From: Bidens hawaiensis
Taxonomy: Eukaryota > Streptophyta > Magnoliopsida > Asterales > Asteraceae
Direction: 5' to 3'
DNA length: 64,000 nt
Assembly (NCBI GenBank): GCA_021521415.1
Contig: JAIQDT010001101.1
Span: 248,001-312,000 of the forward strand
The stretch's first letter is position 1. The number at the start of each line of letters is the position of its first letter. This document shows positions 34,056 through 47,629 of the stretch, in pieces. The notes below the pieces were generated by a model that saw only the letters and a list, made by a program, of their open reading frames with translations, was not told the origin of the DNA and ran no database searches. A program made the position numbers and the translations under genes.

Positions 34056-37000
34056 TTAACTCTTCAAAGACTCGTGAGCCGGCTTACTGTGCTTCTTTCC
34101 TGCATATAAAAACCTTTGAATCAAGAACACAGATAGTGTCGAAACGCATTAGTATTACTTGAAACTCAACCTCTCATGTGTTTAAAACCAACCCAGCGCC
34201 GGAAGTGCCCGAAATCAATTTTGACCCGACCCATTATCCAACCCACCTGAACCGACATTTTGTCACCTCTACAAGTGTGAATGGAAATCGGAACTTACAT
34301 GTGTTGACCGAAGAGACCCGTCCATATTAATCTGATGGTATTGACTCTACATATATTACAAGAAATTCATATGAATCCGAAACATAATAAAAAAATTGGT
34401 GTCAATCTCGACCCCCATTTTTATTAAAATTCTGATATTGTTGTAATAATATCATTTTTGTAATCATAACTAATGCATAAAAGTGTTTGCAGGTCAACAC
34501 AACATGGCCGGACCAGACCTGTTGGAAATGACAAATTTCAACCTTTACCCAACCGGCCCGGAATGTTAATCTTGTCACCTCTAAAAATTACCAATAATAC
34601 CTACCGAGGGTAATGATCCTTCATCTTGGTTATCTGAAAAAAGAGAGGAGAAAAATCCTGGATCGTTGATGGAGTCAATAGAACCAGTTTTAACTACACG
34701 AGGGGTGGTGGGACTCATAAAACTGTTCCTCAAATCCAAGTCAGCATCTCGAATAACCATACTATCTACAAGTGATGGCCCCAATCTATACATCTGAATC
34801 CATAATAATGACGATGACGATCTCACTGCGAACCCGATAATTTGCATTAATAGAGTCAGTCTCACTGAAAGTATGGCAGATTCTCCATATATCTCTGAAG
34901 AAATGTGCCTGCATGCAGTTATTTAAATCTGTATATTCAGATTTATAATATGTAAAAACCAGAAAATTTTCATTATAACACCCTAAATATTGTTTGTCAC
35001 TTCAAGCTGACCATCATGTTATATAGCTAATATATATTTAAACAGAGAAATATTTTGGATCTTGCTTGTGATTTGTGAAGAATAAACTTCAAATTTCAAA
35101 CCGTATCTCATACTTTATACACCATCATATCATATATCTTTAATATAGCATACTGCATTCAACTGGTTGCCAAGTAGGAACTGTAGGCAGTTAATCTATG
35201 TGAAAAGATAAAAACAAGCTGACATTTATAACATGAAAAACCATACCTACTTAGTTTTCTGCTAAATATATATGAACATATAATATCTTACTCTAATTGA
35301 CTAATACAAGAATCTTTTTCAAATTATGCTGGACTAAGACTAGAAGACCATTCCATATGTATGACTGAGTCACACCAATTACTTCAAGAATCAAGATTGC
35401 TTGCATATACATGTGAAGCAAATTCATTATCCACTTTACTCAGCAGGCATCACCATTTGCAAACTAGGGCTTAACTATTTCATACAGAAACCTAGAAATT
35501 AAACACAGAGGAATGAATGCTAAGAGTAAAAACTAACCAGATTTCATGACAGAAGAGGCAGAACCACAAAATGTCGAGTAAAATTGTGGAAAACAAAAGA
35601 ACAGCATAAGTCCTGCCCAAACTCTGGCTGCTACTCTCGATTGCAACCAATGCGAACAACCCAATCCCAACATTTATAAGCGAGACTCCATTATACAACG
35701 CCCCCAATGATCCGATTAAAGCACAAGCAATCTTCAAACACCAATACAACTTCAATCAATTAATTCAAAACTGAACAATTCAAAATCATTACTAAACTAT
35801 CACTCAGATCAAAACCCTAGGTCATAACTCATAAATTCAAGTTCTAGTGTTCTACATATTCCGGAGTCTTAATTAGACGAAAAAGACAGATACTCAAGTA
35901 ACTCAATATGGATTCAAAATCAATACGAAACTATCAATACAACTTCAATTAATTTATACAAAACCGAACAATTCAAAATCATCACAAAACAACACCTCAG
36001 ATCAAAACTCTAGGCATCTAGGTCATAAATTCAAGTTCTACACATTTTGGAATATAAGTATACGAATAAAAAACTTTAGTAAAAGCACAAAAACGCACAA
36101 TTCAAAATCATTACGAACAATCACTCAAATCAAAACTACAACAACCATATCCAGTAAATCCGACCTATAGAGAAACTACTGGTCGGGCCTAGGAAGAGTA
36201 GGATGTAGGCTAACCTTCCTTCTAACCCACCCATAGGGCTACTTCCAGAGAGACCCTTGGCCTCCACGCCAAACAAACCAACAAACAAAACTAAAGCAAT
36301 ATAGAAAATAGGAAGCTACCAACAACCGAAGAAAACGAAAAGGAGTAAAGTAAACATATAAAATGATAACATTCATGGTAACGTAAACTGTAGGAAAATC
36401 TAAGCCCTTAGAAAAGGCTAAAAACACAATTGCACCATTCCCCTAAAAGTCATTAACCTTAATCCTACGTCTCCTCGAACTTCTATTCTGGACCATGTCG
36501 TCATAGAGATGCAATTCTATCAAAACTCTAGGTCATAAATTCAAGTTCTATTGTTGTACACATTCCGGAGTCTTAATAAAACGTCTAAAATTATTAGAAA
36601 TAAAAACACAGTGAAATCACAATGCAGAGCACTAACGGATAGTAATTACAGATTCAAAATCATTACAAAACAATCCCTCACATCAAAACTCTAGGTCACA
36701 AATTCAAGTCGTGGTGTTGTACACATACCGAAATCTAAATTAAACGAATAAAATTATAAAAAAAGAGAGTAAAATCACAATGTAGAGAACTAACAGAAGC
36801 TAATTATGGATTCAAAATCATTAGTAACAATCAGTCAGATCAAATTTGTAGGTCATAACTCATAAATTCAACAGATAGTGTTGTACACGTACCGGAATCA
36901 TAAGTAAACGAATAAAACACGGTAAAATCGAAATGTGGGGCATTAACAAATAATAATACTAATTATGAAATCAATCAATAAAAGTACCTGAATGTAAATG

Positions 37001-37080
37001 AGAATAACGGCGAAGGATTGAAGCTTATCGTAATCACGAAGCCATGTTTGTATCTGAGTGTTCAATTCAGGACAAAGCAT
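34056..37080 (-). CDS. AGTRAP-like multi-pass membrane protein, four exons, 212 aa
   Basis: The ATG at 37080. Exons 37080-36988, 35731-35538, 34908-34601 and 34099-34056. All donors are GT and all acceptors AG, and phases agree (93, 194, 308, 44 nt, total 639). The protein starts MLCPELNTQIQTWLRDYDKL, then has hydrophobic spans (FAVILIYIQIACALIGSLGA, VGIGLFALVAI, YAVLLFSTILLDILWFCLF, LTLLMQIIGFAV) and a polar C-terminal tail. The layout, with SSQSLGRTYAVLL, LLDILWF and RLTLLMQ blocks, recalls the angiotensin receptor-associated protein (AGTRAP) family as found in plants. That assignment is from memory. No lesion is seen, so the gene looks intact. Its role in plants is not established from sequence. 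Confidence 0.72.
35745..36960. repeat. Imperfect tandem repeats in intron 1 of the AGTRAP-like gene
   Basis: Units with ATTCAAAATCATTACNAAAC, CTCAGATCAAAACTCTAGGT and CATAAATTCAAGTTCTAGTG, then a CATTCCGGAGTCTTAA-like segment, recur about five or six times with spacing of 130-180 bp. They make up most of the 1256-bp intron outside the insertion at about 36148-36520. Confidence 0.75.
36148..36290. mobile_element. SINE-like fragment in intron 1
   Basis: Contains GGAAGAGTAGGATGTAGGCT and CTTCCAGAGAGACCCTTGGC. These resemble a widespread plant SINE-type sequence (GGTAGGATGTACGCAGACC...GTTTCCGATAGACCCTCGGC). It interrupts the surrounding tandem repeats. Ends not defined. Confidence 0.4.
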
Positions 37081-38453
37081 AATGATATAAACACAAACCC
37101 TAATCAATTTATTCCGATCGAATGGCTACATTGAAAGAAACCAAACGGAAGAACGTTAAAATCAATCAATGTTAACCGTCTGATCGCTTAAATATTAATA
37201 ATAAAGTAGGTTTTCGAAGTGACTACGTATGCGTGTGTGTGTTAATGGAGGAATAGATTTTTGAAAGGAAAAAAGCACAGCATTCAACACTGGCAGGCAT
37301 CAACCAACCTGTTCCTTGCATTTATTTATTACTATTATTATTATGCCTTTTGGTTAGGTTAAACAGATGTGCATTTGTAATAAGCAATGGTTCTTTTACC
37401 CTCCTTATAGTTTACGCGTTTACATGTTTATGATAGAGACGACCGTTGGTGGAACGATAAGTTTGTTGTCAAGTGATGTGGATATCATGTGTTTTAGTCG
37501 TGAAAAGGGCAGATGCATAAGTCATGCCTAAGTTTTACGGGTGAGATATTATGCATCAGGTTTGTCCTTTTGTTAATAATTAAATTTCTATTAAAGAGTG
37601 TGGAATTTGCGCTTTATGAAGTTATAGGCAACGTTTATATAGTTTTTAATTCTTATTCTAGATAAATAATTTATTAACTACCAAAAAGAAAAGGATGATC
37701 ACAACCTACATGTTTCTTTGGCCAGCCCTTTGAATATTAGGAATACATATAAACTTAATCAATATACTAAGAAAAAGCGTGTAAGTAGAAATCTAAAGAC
37801 ATCAATTTTAGAGTGTGTTAGGATTTGATGTCGTATAAATTAAATCTACAAATACCTTAAATTAAAGTGGGTTCTAAGACTTTAAAGACGTGTAAATTAA
37901 AATCTGAAGAAGACCTTAAGTTTAGGGTACGTTTTAGGAATTCAAGGACATTAAGCCACCCTTATAGCTTGTAACTGGTTTTAAAACTCGGATTGAGCCT
38001 ACGCATGTTCATGAACCTCTACTTTATACTTGGCAGAGACAATATCAGTGGCCATTGCAACGGCAGTGATGGTCATGTCGATAGCAACCAATAGGCGGTG
38101 GACAGCGCTTGCATTTAGCTCATCTGGACGCGTCTTAGTTTACTTCATTTGTAGAAGTGACCGATAACAAAGATTACTCGTATCAACTCACATATAAGAA
38201 GAATGGGTCATAACTATCGCTCACACCGGAAAAACCTACCAAATAAGTGATTCATTTAAACCAACATACATCACTTGTGATTTTGGTTGGTTCAGCACTT
38301 CATGACCATAACAAATTCATACAACACTAGCCTTTTCCATAATTTATCATAGGAAATAACCCCCCCCCCCCCCCCCCCACAAAATCATATTTACTCCACA
38401 AGTTCATATTCTTGTCTAAACCGAATTCCAAAATTTACTTTTCTTACAGTAAA
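37081..38453. other. Intergenic stretch between the AGTRAP-like gene and NUP214
   Basis: No gene seen. A run of about 18 C residues lies at 38361-38378. Confidence 0.5.
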
Positions 38454-38869
38454 CTATTTCCTCATCTGTGTGAATAGTTCAGAAGGAGGTTTTCCTGTTC
38501 CTCCACTGCTGCTGCCAAATGTCGAGAACCCGCTTCCTCCTTGGCTGCTAAAACCTCCAAACCCGCCTACACCACACCAAATCAAAATTAATTAAGAGTC
38601 TGGTTGGATTTGACCCAAACACTTTTGTTGACTTTTTATAACTTACTAAAAAAAATTTAATGCCATTACATACGTAAACATAAACATTATCATTACATGA
38701 AAATCGTTACTTTTTAATAAAATTATTTAGGATGGTGTATGTGTTAAAAATGACTTTTATTTGGCAGTTATAAACAAATGGATCAAAAAGTTACCTATAT
38801 GATTATAATTCTATAGCCATAAAAGATTAAAAAATAATAGAAAATAAATTACCAGAAGCCACTCCAGCA

Positions 38870-39280
38870 AATCCACCACCAGCCGCCGGAGCACCACCAA
38901 ATCCACCACCAGCTGCCGGAGCACCACCAAATCCACTGCCAAGTGCTGGAGAAGCACCAAATCCACTACCAAATGCAGGAGCGGCACCAAATCCACCACC
39001 GCCTGTGGCGGCACCACCAAAACCACCACCGCCTGCAGCTGCACCAGCGAAACCACCGGCGCCTGCAGCTGCACCAGCGAAACCACCACCGCCTGTAGCT
39101 GCACCACCAAAACCACCACCGCCTGTAGCTGCACCACCAAAACCACCACCACCTGTAGCTGCACCAGCGAACCCACCACCACCTGTGGCTGCAGCAGCAA
39201 AACCACCACCACCTCCTGAGGCCAGACTAGCAAACCCACCACCACCTGAGGCAGCAGTGGCAAAACCACCAGCAGTTTGA
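38870..39280 (-). repeat. Gly-Phe repeat minisatellite in NUP214 last large exon
   Basis: On the minus strand, more than ten units of GGTGGTGGTTTTG(C/G)TG encode [13 protein letters not shown] repeats. This is the FG-type region that binds transport receptors. Confidence 0.85.
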
Positions 39281-42200
39281 CTACCACCGAAACCACCTCC
39301 AAATGGACTTGGAGTAGCAGCAGTCCCAGGTAAACCTGCACCAAACTGTCTTGACTGCCCAAACGAGCCAAGAACTGACCCTAAAGCCTGTTGGCCTGAT
39401 CCAATCCGAGCTGGCTGTCCAAACCCTTGTCCACCACTACTTTGATTATTATTATTATTACCACCAAAGATGTTGCCAGAAACTGTACCAAAACTCGTCT
39501 GCTGAGGTGGCTGGGAAGGTGGTTTAGATTCAACACTAAACGATGCAGGTTTAAACAAACCACCACTTGGAGGAGCAGTAAAAGAAGTGGCCGGTGCAAT
39601 TGATGGTGCGTTACCAAACGGTGCACCAAATGGATTCTGCTTAGGTGCAGATGGGTTTGGGGTTGAGCCAAGCCCAAACCCACCAAAGCCTCCTATTGTA
39701 GATTGAGTAGTGGTATCAGGAGCTTCTTCCTCCATCTCATCCTCCTGGGTAACCACATCCACTGGATTTGTGATGACTGGTGAGGATACCGCAGGTGGTA
39801 CCAATGTTTGGTCTGGTTTTGAATTTAAGTTGAGTTGACTTTCTGAAATCAAACTGGTTAATGGTTGACTTGTGGGACCTAGAGGAGTTGAAACCACAGG
39901 CTGAGAAGGTAAAGTTTGACCAGAAGAATTCTCATTTGGCTTCAGGTCAAACTTGGGGACTGATACTGCTTGAGGTTTAGAGCTTTCACTCGTATCTATA
40001 TTCAACTTGAACGGCTCAGATTTGGAAGCATTTAAATCTATGTTTAACGTGGGTTTAGTGGATGAGGTGATAGATGGAAATGAGAGAATAGAAGGTGAAG
40101 GTTGACTTTTAGGTCCCGAAGAAGTTGGAACCACGGACTGAGGTAACGTTTGTTCCGAAGAATTCTCGCTTGGTTTTGGCTCAAACCTGGGGACTGATAC
40201 TACTTGAGGCTTAGAGCTTTAACTTGTATTTGGATTCAACTTGGTTGACTCAGATTTGGAAGTGCTTAAATCAAGGTTCAACGTGGGTTTACTGGAAGTG
40301 GTAGATGAAAATGAAGGAAAAGCAAGTGAATGTCCAGATGCTGAAGTGCTCTGAGTAGCACCCAATTTAAACCCGAACCCGGTTGATGATTTACCAAGTG
40401 ATATAGCAGATGTTGAAGATGAGCTGGTGTCTTTAAACGAAAAGGATGATGGTGCTAAAGTAACAGGAACAGGTGACGATGCACTGGAAGACCGACTTTC
40501 TCTTGTAGAGGTTTCCAGAGAAAAACTTTTTCCTGAAAAAGCGGTTGATGGGCTGGAACTCAACACAGCAGAAATTTCTGGACTCTTCCTAGACCATATA
40601 GAAGAGGCTTCAGCCACTAAAGGCTTCTGGTTCCCTTCATTACCTTTACTACTGGAGTCTGAAAATTCAATAGGTTTCTTCTGGAATATATTGAATGCCG
40701 GTGACTTTGTGGTATCTGGTGAAGGTTCTGGAAAACCCTTGGATTGTTGACTAAACTTTGGGTCTTTGACTAGTGTGTCATCAGACTTTAAAGCAAAGGT
40801 CAAACGGTTTGACTTTTCAGCAGTCAAACTAGGTGTATCTTTTGTAACATCTCGAGTTACAGTAGAACTTGACTGATTTGCCCGGGAAGCAAAACTTGAT
40901 GAATCTGAACAATAACCACTGAAAAGTGAGGAACTCGATTGTCCCTCATTATTTTGTTTTATCTGTACATCCTGACTGCCTGCAGAACGTCACCATATAA
41001 TAATAATCAGAAACCACTATTGCACAAAATTAAAGTTTAATTAAAGGAGTATTTACCTCTGATTTGACACATGTTTAAGGCACTTTGTGGAATATCATGA
41101 GAAACCACAGAACGTTCATACAACCGAGTATTAAGTTTTGGTGTAGCGGCTGGTAAGGATAATCTGCGGGACTCAGCTGACGGTCTTCTTGCAAAAGCAT
41201 CCTTTTTACGGTTGTTTTAGGAGGTTCAACACTAGCCCAGCTCTGCAACAAAGTATGTGAGGTTAAATTTTAAACTCCAATGTTAAACATAAACTTAAAA
41301 TGATGTGCTTGATTTGGAGAAAAATAAAATACAAAAATGTTACCTTATCTAGTGAGTCTATTCGCCTTCTTGCAGTTTCTGGTTCCGAACTCTTTACAGC
41401 AGTTTGTTGATTTTTCTTCATATCCGTTTTAGTAGCAGTTGAATTTGAAGAAACTAGATGTTGACTTTTTTGTGGGATTGATCGAGTTTTTTCTTGCCCT
41501 GGAGAATTGAAAGTGGTATCGTCGTATGAGATTCCAATTGTGTCAAATAACTCCTTTTTCACATTCTGTTTTTTCACAGGTTCTGTGTCTATGTTAAGCA
41601 CAGCCATTTGCTTTGAAAGACATTCAGAAAGTTTCTCTGCAGCTGTTAATTGTGCATTCATTGTGTTGTGTAAACTGTGCAAAGACTGAACATGCCTGCA
41701 AAACAGCATTTTCTCATCAAGATCAAACTTCATCAATAGATTAAGTTAAGATTAATGTCCCAAAATATAAATTCATACCTTGGCGGATTATGTTTCATAT
41801 GGGAAGATTTACGGTTCATTTGTGTCTCACTTTTATCACCAAATCTTTGAAGCTCAAGGGTGTTTAAATGCCTCTCCAGTTCGATTAGCTGGTCTGTCAA
41901 AGTCTGGAATATGAAACTGTTATTATGACATATTTCATCCAAATTGAACAAAACAAATCGGTTAAAAAACAACTGGATACCTGATTTATCTCCAATATAT
42001 GTCTACGCTTCATATCCAACTCAGAGCTCAGCTTCTGGTGATTCCATATATCCAAGTATTGACTGTCGGTAGCCTGTTTCACAATTGCTTCGATATATAT
42101 TTTCCTTGCCGAGACTTAAAAGATATATGAAGCAGGTGATCAATGAATAACAAGTTCATCAAAATGTACTATATTTGGTCATGAAAATTATAAATAACCC

Positions 42201-42989
42201 CCAAAAGAAAGATAAACTTGATGTACCTTGAACCGTCTTGTCAAGAAGATGCTGAACCTCTTCAAACCCTTGATACATTTTGTCCTACAAGGTCAGTATG
42301 ACAACTATTTCAGTTTACAGAAATTTAAATTAGATTAGATCATATTTAACATTGGCAACACCATGTATTTGGATGGATTGGGTTCATCTCCACTATAATG
42401 TAAAAAGTTGCAAAGTAACCAAAAACCTGTTTTAAGTGCCAGTTCATACAAAAGCTAAAAACAAAATACAAAATAGAGATAAAGATGTGGATAAAAATGA
42501 ACTCACTGTCCATTTTCGGCATCTATCTGAAAGTATCAAAATGCCTTCTTCTAGTTCTGCAACAGATTGTTTATGGGCAGTAACAGAGGCATGATAGAAA
42601 CCACCTGGCTCTTCAATAGAATCCAACAGAGCATCTAACTCTTTCGCCATTTCTTCAACCTGGATGAATAAAAATATTTGTAAACAAAACCAAATACTTT
42701 ATGTGATCTGATCAATTTTAAAAGATGTCTTAGTCTGGAGGCTGTGTTATACAAACATTTGTGATTAATAAATTCATCTGAATGAGTTGCAACTTGAAAA
42801 GATAATCAATGACTTAAAAAAATCGAAAATATATAAATTGTATTAACTGAAAGTCAAGATAAAGAAGTTGATGATCACTTACACTGTGTTGTTCAGATAG
42901 ATTTGGCTCAGTATTTAATACTCTTGAAGAAGTTTGGTTTTTAAGATTTCCATTGTCGGAAAATTTGAAGTCAACAGATTTTGCTGGAC

Positions 42990-43745
42990 TCGGTTGTGCA
43001 TTAGAAACAACAGGCAATGATTTGGTGAACGCAGCTCCAGTTGAAGCTCCCTGAGGAAACAGATTGCTCGAAGCTGATGATCCAAAACAACAGGCAATGA
43101 TTTGGTAAATGCAGCTCCAGTTGAAGCTCCCTGGAGAAACAGATTGGTTGAGGCCAATGACCCAAAGGTAGTTCCTGTTGCATTTCCCTGTGATAGCAGA
43201 TTGCTTGAAGTTGATGACCCAAATGTAGAAACAACAGGCAATGATTTGGTGAATGCAGCTCCGGTTGAAGCTCCCTGGGGAAGCAGATTGCTCGAAGCTG
43301 ATGACCCAAATGTAGCTCCTGTCGCGCCTCCCTGGGCAAACAGGTTGCTCGTAGTTGATGACCCGAATGTAGCAGCAACAGGCAATGATTTGGTAAATGC
43401 AGCTCCAGTCGAAGCTCCCTGGGGAAGCAGATTGCTCAAAGCTGATGACCCAAATGTAGCTCATGTTGAACCGCCCTGGGCAAACAGGCTGCTCGAAGTT
43501 GATGACCCGAATGTAGAAGCAACCGGCAACGATTTGGTGAATGCAGCTCCAGTTGAAGCTCCCTGGGGAAGCAGATTGCTCAAAGTTGATGACCCAAATG
43601 TAGCTCCTGTTGCGCCTCCCGAGGCAAACAGGCTGCTCGAAGTTGATGACCCGAATGTAGAAACAACAGGCAATGATTTGGTGAATGCAGCTCCAGACGA
43701 AGCTCCCTGTGGTAGCAGACTGCTTGAACTTGATGACCCAGATGT
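42990..43745 (-). repeat. FG-type repeat array in NUP214 exon 9
   Basis: About seven units alternate between two repeat types, GASTGAAFTKSLPVVSTFGSS and SSNLF(A/P)QGGATGATFGS. Both the TGA at 43461 and the 7-bp deletion near 43086 are obvious by comparison with sister units. Confidence 0.85.
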
Positions 43746-46700
43746 CATATTGGAAAAAGAAAGTTTCTGAAGACCGGTAAGAAACGGTGTGGTCCCTAAA
43801 CTCACGGTACTGTGTTGTTTTTCTTGAACAGCAGAATTAGACAATTGGAGAGATTTCATATCAAAACTTTTAGAAGAAAACAAACCTCCACTAAAAAATG
43901 AACCTAATGAAGAAGAAGATTGCACTACATGAGATGATTGGAGAGATTTCAAATCAAAACTTACAGAAGAAAACATGCCTCCACTAGAAAACGATCCTGA
44001 TGAAGAAGACTGCACTCCAAAAACACTGGAGGAAAAGAGTGGTCCACTTGTAAAGGTTCCGGATGAACCTTGCAAACTGAATGGTGGTTTACTGACTGGT
44101 GATTCTGTAGAAGCTCCAAAAAGTGATTTGTTTGGTTTATCACTTGCGGATTTTGAAGCAGAGTTAGTTGAACTCACAAGCTCGGTTGCTTTAAACAGTC
44201 CCGCCTCAAAACTGTCTTCTTTCTTAGGTAAAGAAAGTGACTGCCCTTCATCTTTACCATTATTCGACTTTACAGTAGGAGCATCTTCTTGTGTACCACT
44301 GGGTTCATTGACTTTGGCTTTCTTCTCATCGATTTTGACTTTCTGAATATCTTGATCTTCAAGTTGCTTCTCATTGTTAACAATATTCTTCACCGAATGC
44401 TGAGAACTGAGGACAGAAGACTCTTCTTCCTCATCAGAAACAGAACTAAAATCCTCTGGCGAAGCAGACGGGCCTATGGCACTACACAAGAAATTCTAAA
44501 ATGAGAAATACAAAAGGTGGTGGTTTTGGCCCATTGATTGACAAGCAGATCAGTTTGAAATGTGTTTTGTCTCAAACGGGTCGATTTAAAAAAAAATTAG
44601 CTTCGTGTGGAACAAGTCATATATGTTGAACGTCATATAAATTCTAACTTAAATACATATAACCATCAAAATTTTTTTTTAGTCAAGATAAATTTGTAAC
44701 ACTGTTTTTGTAATCATAACTAGAGCAACTATCTAGAAAAAAGACACAAAATTGTTAGTGGATCGACCCTGATTTGACGTGTAACAACCGAAACTTTTGA
44801 CCCGTCACCCAACCCGCCCATCTGACACCCTCCACTTACTAAGCAGAAAAATGAGAAATACCTGGCAAAATGGAACATACAAAATTTTCCATCGACGGTA
44901 ATGCACATAAGAATACAACAAGGTGAAACTCTTGTTTCTATTTCCCCACACTCGAGACTAATTTTCTCATCCTTGTAATCTTTGTTGATGGCGAGCCCCA
45001 GGATCATATTATCATCATCATTATGAGCTGAAGCAGAAAACATCCTCCATAAGAAACATTTATTAAATATATATATTAACCAAGATTATTAGCAATGCCA
45101 ATTTACCTTGAAGATTAATTGTTGGCAGCCATGAGTCAACCTCAATATCTACCATTGCAGCCTCATCCTCCGACCAATTAAATAGCACAATGTGTTGATT
45201 TGTGTTCTTATTAGCAGCAAACGCAAGCTCACTGTTTACGATACAAAGAAAACTTGGTGTTCATTTGGTTTGTAAAATAAAATGACTATGGGTTCATTTG
45301 GTAATCTCTACATGGCGCTAACAACATTAATTTCAAAAGTAAATCATGTATACTAAAGGGGTGTAACTAATAAACGTGTAGGGTCCACTTCCAGATGGAA
45401 TGTCGTCTTCATTAATAGCAAGGAACGCGTCACGAAAGTTCAATGCCACTGGACTAGAAGAGGGCTGTAAGACAACAAGTTTGTCATATCAGGTTTGATT
45501 TTAAATCAAAAAAACATGCATGATACATTGTCATGCATGTTTATAGCCTATTATGTGCTTACTTACATCTGTGATTTTAGCATCCTTAACACTGATGAAT
45601 TGTATTAGGTTATTCTCCTCCTTCCTGTCAGGACTCAGAGAATAACATCCTAACATGATGCAATCTGGGCGGACCCACCTGACAGAATCCACTGCAAAGA
45701 AAGAATAAAGACACTTTAGATTCCATCTCAACATGTAAACACAAGCACACACACCAATAGCATTTAAATATGTTAAAAAGAAACAAAATACAACCATTAC
45801 ATGCTATACACATTGATATGCGTGGAGATTGGAGAACCAAGTCTGCTTATTTTGATAAGAAATAGTTTTAACCAAAGGAGCTTATGAAAGGGTTGATTCA
45901 GGTTATGTTTATTTCTAACTAGTCAAATGGATAAATCAAAAAGGTTAGCTAAAAATAAAAAGGTCAAGTGGTCAACTGGGTCAAAAGTCGTCCAAAGCGT
46001 ATTCTTAATGCATAACTCTCATTTGATGAAAAAAGGATTATTACTCCGACCATGTTTGACACCCTCCTTTTTTGTTCTAGAAAAAAGGTGGATGAATTGC
46101 ATTTCTGTTCAACCCAACTCCACCAGTTTTGAACCATACCTTTTACAAGCTTATTACCTTTCACAAAAGCTTACTACTTTAATAAAATCAAGATTCGAAT
46201 AGTAATATACCTTTTACAACACAACCTGGATCGTCTTCAACCAATGAATCAAACAGGAGCTTTATTCGCAACTTTTCTTTAAACTTTGTTGACATAATGC
46301 TTAAAAAATCATATTTTGCCACAGCAATATATTTTCCATTCATGCTCCAATTAACTAGATAAAGCAAAAACAGTTTAAATAAGATATGATACATGCTATT
46401 CCGTTTTTGCCCACTTGAAAAGTATATAACTTACCAGCATCAACATTGTCCATAACATGATTAAGATCGCCTTGGCCAGCTCCACCATATAAACTACCAT
46501 CACCTGTAAGAACAACATACCGGTCCTTCAACTTTGGATTCCACTGAATGTCCTTGGTGTTATTTGAGCCATTGAGTGATTTGGAGTAAGACGGTTCATG
46601 ATCCTAGAAATTAGAGAAATAGCCAAATTATAAATAGACTAATAAAGCCTCGTGTATGTACTTTAATGTCAAGGAAGAAACCATAATTCAACTTCAAATC

Positions 46701-47149
46701 AAACATAATTGCAGATAATATCAATGTTAATGATATAAAAGAAAAAGAACAAACCTTATTAAGAAGGGCATCAACCGAGAAAAAATAAAGATTTAAACCA
46801 ACAGAAGCTGCAAGCAATGAAGAGTCTGCAGATAATGCCAATATAGACACCTTTCCGAGAGAAATATCCACAACACTCAGCTCCTGTATACAAGGACCCT
46901 GAACTCCATTTTTCAACTCTTCTGCTGCATCCATAACATCTTTCATCCTTGCAACCGAAAACCCTACCAACAACCAAGCGATAACACGTTACAGAAATCG
47001 TCAAAACCTTTTCATATATGCTCCTTGTCTATTAAAATATTTAATGCCACAAATTTTGGTACCAATTCAACACCAATGTTTTCCAATTTGCAGTCTGTGT
47101 TATAAGACCAAATTACACTAAAAACACAAACACAATGAAACCCTATACC

Positions 47150-47629
47150 TAGGAGTGCAAACGATCCAAGCTGCTCATGAACTACTTGAAATCGGATCAA
47201 TAGAAAACTCGAAACGAGCCCCAGCCTCAAATAAAGCTTGTTTAGTTATCAATCTCAGAAGCTCGTTTCGGCTCGTTGAGCGTTAACAAGCCTTGTATGT
47301 TTTTAAGTTTTACCTATTTTAGTTTTCTATGTACTAATTTCACACTGCACAATCAAGCTCAAGCCAAGCTTCAGCTCAATTAAGCTACTACACGATCTCG
47401 AGCCAAACTTAGGCTCGTTTAAGGTTCTTCACAAAATCTATTAAATTAACTAAAAACGTATATAAATTGATTAACTAATAATAAACAAGACAACCTCGAC
47501 CTTAAAAACGACTCACAAACCGAGCTCAAGCATTAAAAAAGTGCTTGAAACGAACCAAGCTCGAGATCAAGCTCGCATAAGCCAAAACGAGCCGAGCTCA
47601 ATGTCTAGTCTAGCTCGCTTACACCCCTA
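47150..47629. mobile_element. hAT-like MITE in NUP214 intron 1
   Basis: Ends TAGGAGTG and CACCCCTA, with 8-bp flanks CCTATACC (47142-47149) and CCTATCCC (47630-47637), a 7-of-8 match. The interior is rich in GAGCTCG/CGAGCTC-like repeats. This is the common plant non-autonomous hAT type. It is separate from the coding exons. Confidence 0.75.

Noticed and set aside
38361..38378. Poly-C run as a functional element
   Set aside because: Simple homopolymer, length may be a sequencing artefact.
39005..39280. Plus-strand Pro/Ala-rich frame
   Set aside because: Antisense shadow of the Gly-Phe repeats of NUP214.
40427..40750. Plus-strand frame of 107 codons
   Set aside because: Antisense to a Ser-rich NUP214 exon, no independent motif or splice context.
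43102..43770. Plus-strand open frame of 222 codons
   Set aside because: Mirror of the FG repeat array of NUP214 exon 9; the repeats keep the opposite strand open by composition.
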